A stretch of 5,065 bases of DNA from Methanothrix sp. (GTDB lineage: Archaea > Halobacteriota > Methanosarcinia > Methanotrichales > Methanotrichaceae), in assembly GCA_028679775.1 (NCBI GenBank), contig JAJRAX010000169.1:1-5065 (forward strand). The letters run 5' to 3'. The notes beneath the pieces are model-generated. The model did not search any database. It saw nothing but the letters and a program-made list of their open reading frames with translations, and had not been told where the DNA came from. The translations under genes and the position numbers were made by a program. Shown here in pieces: positions 1-4,864 of the stretch; positions within the stretch are counted from its first letter, which is position 1; the number at the start of each line of letters is the position of its first letter.

Positions 1-537
1 AGGGAGCGGTGCATGTTGCTTCTATTGGCCGGAGCAGGCCTGCGTGTGGGTGAGATGACTCAAATCATTGCAGAGGACATCGATTTTCTCAAAGGATACC
101 TGCATGTCCAGGCCTCGAATGCCAAGTTCAAAAAACCTCGCACCGTAGTCTTGTTGCCACAAGTATTAGATGCCGTCACCAAGCAGCTCGCTGGGCGCAC
201 TAAGGGTTGGTTGTTCCCAAGCCGTCTGGATGGTCATATCACCTCGCGACAGGTCCAAAATATTCTCGATGGCATTGCCACTCGAGCTGGCCTGCAGGAA
301 GTCAAGCGCCTGGACAAAGCGGGCAAGAGCCGACACCGTGTGCATCCTCACTTGCTAAGGCACAGCTTTGCAGTCTGGAGTCTTGACAGCGGCGTGCCGG
401 TGGGTGATCTTCAAGACCAGCTCGGGCATTCGTCTCTTGCAACCACAGGCATATACCTCAAAGCCAGCCCGAACCATAGGCGAGAGGCATATATACGGTC
501 AAGTTTATTGAATTTCCTTGGAGGCGAAATGTCTTGA
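1..537 (+). CDS. Tyrosine recombinase (XerC/D-like integrase), C-terminal catalytic part, 5' end outside window
   Basis: Site-specific recombinase that cuts and rejoins DNA through a tyrosine-phosphate intermediate, typically to integrate or excise a mobile element. The frame is open to base 1 (codons RERC precede the first ATG at 13), so the N-terminal core-binding domain lies upstream. Counting from the ATG at 13, the catalytic set is complete: Arg11 in GAGLRVGEM, a candidate beta-hairpin Lys38 in NAKFKKPR, H113-L-L-R116 in HPHLLRHSFA, His139 in QLGHSS, and nucleophile Tyr148 in TTGIYLK, nine residues after His139 as usual. The chain ends normally about 26 residues after the Tyr. A GGAGG (520-524) lies in the last codons and could serve the following small gene, whose open frame overlaps this end by 20 bp. 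Family identity is certain from the motifs; the element it moves is unknown. Confidence 0.93.
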   Translation, partial: RERCMLLLLAGAGLRVGEMTQIIAEDIDFLKGYLHVQASNAKFKKPRTVVLLPQVLDAVTKQLAGRTKGWLFPSRLDGHITSRQVQNILDGIATRAGLQEVKRLDKAGKSRHRVHPHLLRHSFAVWSLDSGVPVGDLQDQLGHSSLATTGIYLKASPNHRREAYIRSSLLNFLGGEMS

Positions 538-784
538 AAAACAAGCGCTTCTAAATCGAAGGCCATTGTGCCGTTCTTGCGTGGCAAGAATGGCGAATCA
601 TCATTTGTGTGTATTGAAGCGGGCACGAAAAAATGTGCCTGGAGAGTATGCCGACAGGATGTTCTCCTGGCGTGAGGGTGGAAAAGCGCGAAATGTCCAT
701 CTTGGGAGCTGCGAGAAATTATCTCGCGAGGATGCCCTGCTGCGAGCCAGGAGGATGAAGGCAGAGGGGCTTGGGATAAAATGA
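518..784 (+). CDS. Small integrase-linked protein of unknown function; N-terminal frame doubtful, possibly frameshifted
   Basis: I do not recognise a named family. The well-supported part is the C-terminal half, about residues 40-88: a Trp-Arg-Glu-Gly-Gly-Lys segment (SWREGGKARNVHLGSC) that looks like a short basic beta-hairpin, then a helix rich in Arg/Lys (SREDALLRARRMKAEGLGI). This layout resembles small basic proteins found next to archaeal integrases and could bind nucleic acid, which is inference. The open frame begins at TTG 518 inside the integrase end; GTG 581 and ATG 590 are other starts, none with a good ribosome site. Frame 1 over 538-675 also reads like protein (VPFLRGKNGESSFVCIEAGTK) and would join this frame if one A were removed from the A6 run at 628-633, so the gene may be a frameshifted pseudogene. 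It ends 7 bp before the stop of the convergent methyltransferase. A decayed copy lies near 2181-2268. Confidence 0.5.
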   Translation: MEAKCLEKQALLNRRPLCRSCVARMANHHLCVLKRARKNVPGEYADRMFSWREGGKARNVHLGSCEKLSREDALLRARRMKAEGLGIK

Positions 785-791
785 GGAAAGG

Positions 792-1904
792 TCAGTCAGA
801 TTTTAGCATTTTCTCCTCGTGTCTCTTTTCCAGTTCGAGCAGGCAATATTGATAAGGCAAGCCCTCGGGCTTTTCGTGGAACTTATCCCGCAGCCGCTGA
901 TAAATGTCTTCGATCAGATCTTTATTGTCCGCGCAAAGTCCGATACGCATCGACGATTCGCTCCAGGCTCTGACTACCTGGGCCAGGGTAGCGGCAAGCT
1001 TGGACCGTTCCAATGGATCGTCCAGCCTGTCATGTGCTTTGGTGAAATAGGCGCACGGGACAGTCAGGGGGTCACAGGCATTGACGGCAAAACACCTAAG
1101 ATCGTCTTCATCAAGTAAACGTGACATTTCATTAGGTGTGGCAAAGTAATCCGGTATGAAAATAGCGTTTAGCTCTGCTTCTGAAAGCTTTTTCTCCTCG
1201 TATAATTCTCTGCAAATGTCTCTGAGGTTGTCATAACCCGCAGACGCTGGCCACCGGTCGCCCCCCAGATCAGTGAGGTTGGCAAAAAACAATGCTCCGC
1301 CCTCGACCAGCGACACCGAGCATTCTTGCATAAACGAACACAAGTCCTCTTTCCATTTTTCCGCAAATTTTCTGCGTTCCGGATCAGACAACTGGTTGGG
1401 CTGTATGCAGAGAGGATGCTGAAAAAAATCAGGCCCAACCGTTTTTGTATTCAGCCAGTGCAGCGCAGTGGAGGAGAAACCGATCCGGAGTTTGCCTGCT
1501 ATCTCCGGGAATGGTTCGTAGAAAGACCGTTGAATGTATTGGGTCTCTACGTGCTTTAATTTTGCTAATATCGAGGTTGCCCAGAATGTCTCGAAATTTG
1601 CTGGATCCGCAAGATCAATATAGACTAATTTGATGGTCAGCGTTGGATTCACCTCGTGAATCTGGCGGATAATTGCTTCAAATAACTTGCTCGAATTCAC
1701 GCCGTCTGCAGCGCCGTAATCAGCGATCACAAACGCCTCATCATCGTTCATGGCGGCGATCTGCGGTGATATACGTCGAATGTAAGACGCCATCCTGGGC
1801 ATCAACTCTGCATTCACGGCACGGGCCGTATCAGAAATCCGACTATAATCTTTGGTCATTGTCGGTAAAAATTGTTGTGATGAGATCATTTTTGCGTTCT
1901 TCAT
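792..1904 (-). CDS. SABATH-type SAM-dependent carboxyl methyltransferase (Methyltransf_7-like)
   Basis: 370-residue enzyme expected to move a methyl group from S-adenosylmethionine to a small molecule, in this family usually a carboxylate or ring nitrogen. Family marks run in order: N-terminal Y20-S-R-I-S24 (plant YxxNS); SAM loop IADYGAADGVNS at 60-71 (plant IADLGCSSGPNT), with Asp62; D97-L98 in YIDLADPANF (plant DLPxNDFN); S127-F128 in QRSFYEPFP (plant GSFYxRLFP); FSSTALHWLNT at 143-153 (plant HSSYSLHWLSQ), with His149-Trp150; LVEGGALFF at 199-207; and IPDYFATPNEM at 250-260 (plant FNxPxYxPSxEEV). Length fits the family (about 350-390). By eye, the Gln that binds the substrate carboxylate in plant enzymes aligns with Ala27, and the Tyr before LHW is Thr146, so the substrate may differ. 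No signal peptide: cytosolic. ATG 1904 is preferred because GAGG lies 8 nt upstream; Met6 and Met16 lack such a site. Probably monocistronic. Confidence 0.9.
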   Translation of the reverse strand: MKNAKMISSQQFLPTMTKDYSRISDTARAVNAELMPRMASYIRRISPQIAAMNDDEAFVIADYGAADGVNSSKLFEAIIRQIHEVNPTLTIKLVYIDLADPANFETFWATSILAKLKHVETQYIQRSFYEPFPEIAGKLRIGFSSTALHWLNTKTVGPDFFQHPLCIQPNQLSDPERRKFAEKWKEDLCSFMQECSVSLVEGGALFFANLTDLGGDRWPASAGYDNLRDICRELYEEKKLSEAELNAIFIPDYFATPNEMSRLLDEDDLRCFAVNACDPLTVPCAYFTKAHDRLDDPLERSKLAATLAQVVRAWSESSMRIGLCADNKDLIEDIYQRLRDKFHEKPEGLPYQYCLLELEKRHEEKMLKSD

Positions 1905-1948
1905 GGGTTTTGCCTCATTGCCTCCGACTCTTTCTAGTGTCAGATCTC

Positions 1949-1959
1949 TTATAATTATT
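1949..1959 (-). promoter_or_regulatory. TATA-like box for the methyltransferase gene
   Basis: On the minus strand this reads AATAATTATAA, preceded by CGCAAT, which resembles an archaeal BRE. It lies about 45-55 bp upstream of the ATG at 1904, so a transcript starting about 25 bp downstream (near 1926) would carry a leader of roughly 20 nt containing the GGAGG/GAGG sites at 1921-1925 and 1913-1916. The core ATAATTAT (1951-1958) is a perfect palindrome, so it could also act on the plus strand toward the short ORF at 1994. Pattern match only. Confidence 0.4.
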
Positions 1960-1993
1960 GCGTAATAGTTGTAATGCTTCTTTAGAGTAACGA

Positions 1994-2086
1994 ATGAAGC
2001 GACAAGCTTCCACCCATGACCTCTATCAGAGCCTGCGAGATCTTCAGAGAAGGGCAGAGAGAATTCTGGCTGAAGCTGCAGCTTGA
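1994..2086 (+). pseudogene. Short 30-codon ORF, helical and charged; probable 5' fragment of a decayed gene
   Basis: ATG 1994 to TGA 2084-2086, with an in-frame TAA directly before it (1988-1990). The predicted peptide starts MKRQASTHDLYQSLRDLQ and continues RRAERILAEAAA. It would form one amphipathic, strongly charged helix, and its codon pattern looks protein-like rather than random. No clear ribosome site precedes it. The remnant of the small integrase-linked gene starts about 95 bp downstream on the same strand, so this may be the first exon-like piece of the same decayed gene, or a separate small protein. I recognise no family. Confidence that it was once coding is modest, and that it is functional is low. 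Confidence 0.3.
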
Positions 2087-2180
2087 ACGATCAGCCCCGG
2101 CAGGATGACCTGTGCAGTTGGCAAATGGATTAAGCTAATATCAGATGAAGGGAATCAGACTTTGCTTATCTGGATAGTTG

Positions 2181-2268
2181 CCTGGCAAGGCGAGAAACGC
2201 GAATGTCCTTGGGAATCAAAGGGCCCCTCGCGCACAACACGGTGGCAGAGTGCAAGAAGGATGAAGGC
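2181..2268 (+). pseudogene. Decayed, frameshifted copy of the small integrase-linked gene at 518-784
   Basis: Five short blocks of 666-762 recur here in the same order with nearly constant offset: CCTGGC (666/2181), ATGTCC (693/2203), TTGGGA (702/2209), CTCGCG (723/2227) and the 11-mer AGGATGAAGGC (752/2258), offsets 1515, 1510, 1507, 1504 and 1506. At protein level one frame gives GKARNANVLGNQ, matching GKARNVHLGS of the upstream gene, while ARRMKA occurs in another frame, so at least one frameshift separates them. A stop codon (TAG) lies just before the first piece in its own frame. The copy is therefore a dead relic in the same orientation as the better copy, and the two flank the methyltransferase gene. 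The exact ends of the relic cannot be set by eye. Confidence 0.55.
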
Positions 2269-2446
2269 CGTAATGGTTCACTTGTATCAAGACTGCAAAA
2301 TGTTCAATTGGGTCGATCCTGATGTGGTACTGTTTCATGAAGGGTTATTGCAGCAAAGATTTTGGTTCATTGATCGCGATTTTCTATTAACACCAACCCC
2401 TAATGCAATAGTGCAGATAGCTAGGCCGGTAGACAGCTATTTGATG

Positions 2447-2482
2447 CAAAAAGAGGTACGTGAGAGTTCAGCTCCCCCGTAC
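2447..2482 (-). terminator. Hairpin plus T-run downstream of the amidohydrolase gene
   Basis: On the minus strand, starting 9 nt after the stop codon, GTACG GGGGAG pairs with CTCTCA CGTAC around a CTGAA loop (2456-2482). Ten of eleven positions pair, including one G-U that works only in minus-strand RNA, with one G-A mismatch. It is followed by CTC and five T (2448-2452). The direction of the T-run and the G-U both assign it to the minus-strand gene. Archaea usually need only T-runs, so such a strong stem is more bacterial in style, or it may protect the mRNA end. Confidence 0.55.
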
Positions 2483-2491
2483 ATTAAGAGT

Positions 2492-4408
2492 TTATGATAA
2501 TAGTTTAAGGGTGTTATTTTTATAAATTGATCCTCCGCCATCCAATACAGCTAACAATCCATCGGCTTGCTCGACATCCTCCGGAGCCGCATCCTTGAAT
2601 AGATCATCATAGAGCTTGGACAGGGCCGTCAGCTCGTCAGCATCCAAAGACATTGTCATATTATCCTTGAAGGCCCCAAAGACCTCTCGCCCCTCCAGGA
2701 TAGTTGTCAACACCTCAGCTTTGTTGATCTCCTCAGGCGGCATCTTGAAGAGGTCTTTATTGAGCACTATCAGATTGGCCAGCTTGCCGACCTCCAAAGA
2801 CCCTGTCTCGTTCTCCATGAAGCCTGCATAGGCCCCGTTTATTGTGGCGCATTCTATCATGGTCTTGAGATCGACCATCTCCTCAGGCCAGTACACCTTG
2901 GTGATGTTGCTGTCTGGTGGAAGAGGAAGCCTGGTCATTCCGGTCTTGATCTCATCCAGTGGATTCATGGTTGGATAGTCCCCACATGCAGGAAAATCGG
3001 TTCCAATTGCAACCATGACTCCGTTATCAATGAAACTTTTCATGGGCATCATGTGCTCAGCCCTCTCTGGCCCAAGGTAAGCGAGATTATTTTTCTCAAA
3101 GGTCGCTTCATAGTAGAACCAGTTGGGCGAAGGCACTGGAATGACGCCCAGTGATTTAAAGCGCGGCATGTCCTGAGCCGATACCAGGACAACGTGAGCT
3201 ATCTTATGCCTGGAGTCCCTCTTACCATTCATTTCTTGGGCCCTCTGGTATGCATCCAGTGCCATGCGAACTGCGCCATCTCCGATGGCATGTACTTCAA
3301 TCTGGAATCCAGCTTTATCTAAAGCGACAATGGTGTCATTGAAGGCCTCAGGCTTCCAGATAGGAGCCGACTTGAATCCAGGCTTATCTATATAAGGCTC
3401 CAGAAGCAGGGCGGTATGTCCTTCGACGACCCCGTCTATGAACAGCTTAGCAGTTTTCATCTGCACCAGGCCTGAAGAATAGTTGTCTCTCTCCTCAACC
3501 AGAGCTGGGATCTGCTTCACGCCCAGGTTAGGATCGAGGACTTGCTCTCCCCTGATTCTCACATCCAGCTTCCCTTCTTTATCCAGATAGGAATACGCCT
3601 CCATCACATTTTCATTAAAGACACCTGAATCATGGGCGGTGGTGATCCCGAATCCTTTGGATGCATCCAATAGTCTCATCATGCCTTGCATAAGCTCTTC
3701 TTTAGTCCAGGATGGAAGCTTGGATATGACCAGGAACTCTGCAGATAATTCTCTCAAGGTTCCAGAGGGGTTTCCATTAGAGCCGCGCTCGATGACGCCT
3801 CCCGCTGGATCTGGTGTCTTATTGGTGACGTTGGCCTTTTCCAGGGCCTTGGAATTAACCCAGGCGGAATGGCCATCCAATGCGAAGAGAATCACAGGCT
3901 TGTCGGGTACAACGGAATCAAGAAGTTCTTTAGTAGGCCCCTTGGGACCAAATGCAGGATAGTTCCATCCAAAGCCGCGGATGATGGTAGCATTTGGATT
4001 ACTCAATGAATAATCCTTTACCAGCTTTAGATATCCATCGCGGGTCGTGGCTTTGAAAAGGCTCACTCCGGACAACATAAGGGCTGCACCGCTCGGATGG
4101 AAGTGGGCCTCGATGAATCCCGGCAAGACCATCTTGCCTTCAAGGTCTACTATGCGGGTCTTTGGATCTATGAAGCCCTGAGCGCCTGAGTTGTTGCCTA
4201 CATAGATGATATTCTTTCCAGCGATGGCTATGGCTTGTTGTGGCTGCTTATCCCAATCGACCATCTTATTCACTGTATAAACAGTCCCATTGAGCAATAC
4301 CAGATCTGCATTCGTGGTCTGAGACTGCGATATGGCAGTGATGCTCAAAGAATAAATAAGTGCAAGAGCTAACACATATTCCAGCAGAACTTTATGACTT
4401 TTCCTCAT
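2492..4408 (-). CDS. Exported YtcJ-type metal-dependent amidohydrolase (Amidohydrolase_3)
   Basis: 638-residue hydrolase of the YtcJ/NfdA-like branch of the amidohydrolase superfamily, whose members cleave amide or related C-N bonds with one or two bound metals; the substrate cannot be read from sequence. Residues 2-27 form a signal peptide (basic MRKSHK, a hydrophobic core, likely cleavage after AIS27), so it acts outside the cytoplasmic membrane. Metal ligands in order: H102 and H104 in EAHFHPSG, Lys321 in AKLFIDG, His373 in EVHAIGD, His405 in KIAHVV and Asp471 in AIGTDFP. Also typical are GHSAWVNSKAL (179-189) and GGVIERGSNGNPSGTLRE (203-220). After the closing beta-sandwich (EGREVFGAF, about 572-580) there is an acidic tail of about 58 residues beyond the usual end. 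ATG 4408 is chosen because GAAGGAAGG lies just upstream and the signal peptide starts cleanly; GTG 4438 would add ten residues before it. Confidence 0.92.
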   Translation of the reverse strand: MRKSHKVLLEYVLALALIYSLSITAISQSQTTNADLVLLNGTVYTVNKMVDWDKQPQQAIAIAGKNIIYVGNNSGAQGFIDPKTRIVDLEGKMVLPGFIEAHFHPSGAALMLSGVSLFKATTRDGYLKLVKDYSLSNPNATIIRGFGWNYPAFGPKGPTKELLDSVVPDKPVILFALDGHSAWVNSKALEKANVTNKTPDPAGGVIERGSNGNPSGTLRELSAEFLVISKLPSWTKEELMQGMMRLLDASKGFGITTAHDSGVFNENVMEAYSYLDKEGKLDVRIRGEQVLDPNLGVKQIPALVEERDNYSSGLVQMKTAKLFIDGVVEGHTALLLEPYIDKPGFKSAPIWKPEAFNDTIVALDKAGFQIEVHAIGDGAVRMALDAYQRAQEMNGKRDSRHKIAHVVLVSAQDMPRFKSLGVIPVPSPNWFYYEATFEKNNLAYLGPERAEHMMPMKSFIDNGVMVAIGTDFPACGDYPTMNPLDEIKTGMTRLPLPPDSNITKVYWPEEMVDLKTMIECATINGAYAGFMENETGSLEVGKLANLIVLNKDLFKMPPEEINKAEVLTTILEGREVFGAFKDNMTMSLDADELTALSKLYDDLFKDAAPEDVEQADGLLAVLDGGGSIYKNNTLKLLS

Positions 4409-4490
4409 ATTCCTTCCTTCTCTCGATGGAATGATCACACAATTCTTCCATCAATTTTTTTAATTCTTAAATTAAGGCCGCATCTCGACC

Positions 4491-4502
4491 TAATAAATTT
4501 TT
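4491..4502 (-). promoter_or_regulatory. TATA-like box for the amidohydrolase gene
   Basis: The minus strand reads AAAAATTTATTA, close to the archaeal AAANNTTTATATA pattern, with GC before it as in a BRE. A start about 25 bp downstream (near 4468) would give a leader of about 60 nt. Two further candidates lie upstream, AACTTTATGTA (4540-4550 region) and GAATATACC (4514-4522 region), so the true start is uncertain in this AT-rich spacer. Confidence 0.35.
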
Positions 4503-4570
4503 GCTTTAAGATAGGTATATTCAAAGCTTACTAGTAATTTACATAAAGTTTGCGGATATTATGATTTTCT

Positions 4571-4633
4571 CACACAGGCTTTTTCTTCGCCTTTTCGCAC
4601 CCCGAAACCCGTGCTTACCCCCCCTCCAAAGGT
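4571..4633 (-). other. GC-richer patch with two small stem-loops in the AT-rich spacer
   Basis: On the minus strand the patch begins with a G-run (the complement of seven C near 4618-4624), then GCAC...GTGC around GGGTTTCGGG, then AGGC...GCCT around GAAGAAAAA. The stems are only 4 bp each. It stands out from its surroundings by composition and could be a leader element, a small RNA or a dispersed intergenic repeat. I see no second copy in this window. Confidence 0.2.
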
Positions 4634-4662
4634 ATTCATTGAATCTAATGCAAATCACGTAA

Positions 4663-4676
4663 ATGAAAATTTTCAT
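4663..4676. repeat. 14-bp perfect AT palindrome
   Basis: ATGAAAATTTTCAT is a perfect palindrome. It could be an operator for a dimeric regulator, but AT-rich DNA makes such palindromes fairly likely by chance and no second copy is visible here. Confidence 0.3.
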
Positions 4677-4685
4677 CTATTTAAA

Positions 4686-4738
4686 TTCCAGATATCATTA
4701 ATATTTCAAATTTCAATTTCAAGAATCGATATCTGGAA
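4686..4738. repeat. 11-bp perfect inverted repeat with 31-nt spacer
   Basis: TTCCAGATATC (4686-4696) and its exact reverse complement GATATCTGGAA (4728-4738) enclose a 31-nt AT-rich spacer holding three TTTCAA units (4704-4709, 4711-4716, 4717-4722). It lies about 100 bp past the 3' end of the right-hand integrase. Possible roles are a recombinase or regulator binding site, the ends of a tiny mobile-element relic, or an RNA hairpin. The sequence shows the symmetry; the role is open. Confidence 0.5.
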
Positions 4739-4765
4739 AAATAGTTGAATTTTTTGGAAGCGGAC

Positions 4766-4864
4766 CTGCGGGATATGGGATACACTCCCAGGGCGACCAG
4801 AGCCACTCCCGCAGGCGCGAGCCTGCCGCCCCTGAATCTGCTCAAACTCCGAGCTGCGGGATAT
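4766..4864. repeat. 11-bp direct repeat, one copy inside the integrase 3' end (possible att-like core)
   Basis: CTGCGGGATAT occurs at 4766-4776 and again at 4854-4864. The second copy is integrase coding sequence (minus strand TAT ATC CCG CAG CTC, YIPQL). The first reads CAT ATC CCG CAG GTC (HIPQV), so 13 of 15 bases match, and HIPQ is the form I associate with related integrases. A duplicated integrase 3' end is what repeated insertion at that site could leave. Its short length means chance is not excluded. Confidence 0.3.
4811..4826 (-). terminator. GC-rich hairpin just past the integrase stop
   Basis: GCAGGC and GCCTGC pair perfectly (6 bp) around a four-base loop, GCGA (a GNRA loop) in plus-strand RNA and TCGC in minus-strand RNA. 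It starts 15 bp beyond the integrase stop codon. No T-run follows on the minus strand, so a terminator role is weak; it may instead be part of the recombination region. Confidence 0.25.

Larger units (their letters stand above)
2105..2497 (+). other. 130-codon open frame over decayed sequence; probably not a gene
   Basis: An open frame starts at ATG 2105 and stops at 2495-2497, overlapping the stop of the amidohydrolase tail-to-tail by 6 bp. Its protein has no recognisable domain. It crosses the small-gene relic in the wrong frame for half of the match, and its last 14 codons contain the hairpin that looks like the terminator of the amidohydrolase. There is no clear ribosome site before 2105. 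The later part (about residues 56-130, rich in Trp, Phe and Asp) might be a real fragment, but I cannot support it. It is kept here so that the 587-bp stretch 1905-2491 is accounted for: promoter-like box, short ORF, relic, then this unexplained tail. Confidence 0.2.
4439..4841. other. Intergenic spacer between amidohydrolase and right-hand integrase
   Basis: About 400 bp without a supported gene. It is AT-rich from 4440 to 4570, with TTAATT/AATTAA arms at 4460-4475 around CTTA and several TATA-like boxes on the minus strand. A pyrimidine-rich, GC-richer patch follows at 4571-4633. Then come AT-rich DNA with a 14-bp palindrome (4663-4676), an 11-bp inverted repeat (4686-4738), and a GC-rich stretch next to the integrase end (4760-4841) with a GNRA-type hairpin. 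The small open frames crossing 4706-4939 look like chance or shadow frames of the integrase. Confidence 0.6.

Noticed and set aside
819..1118. 99-codon plus-strand open frame inside the methyltransferase
   Set aside because: Antisense shadow; the opposite strand carries the intact methyltransferase frame.
3639..3962. 107-codon plus-strand open frame inside the amidohydrolase
   Set aside because: Lies wholly antisense within a gene with complete family motifs; no ribosome site or domain.
4409..4438. Upstream GTG start for the amidohydrolase
   Set aside because: The Shine-Dalgarno-like GAAGGAAGG lies inside this extension and the signal peptide begins properly at ATG 4408.
4460..4475. TTAATT/AATTAA arms around CTTA as an operator
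   Set aside because: AT-rich low-complexity DNA makes such short symmetry common; no second copy or supporting context.
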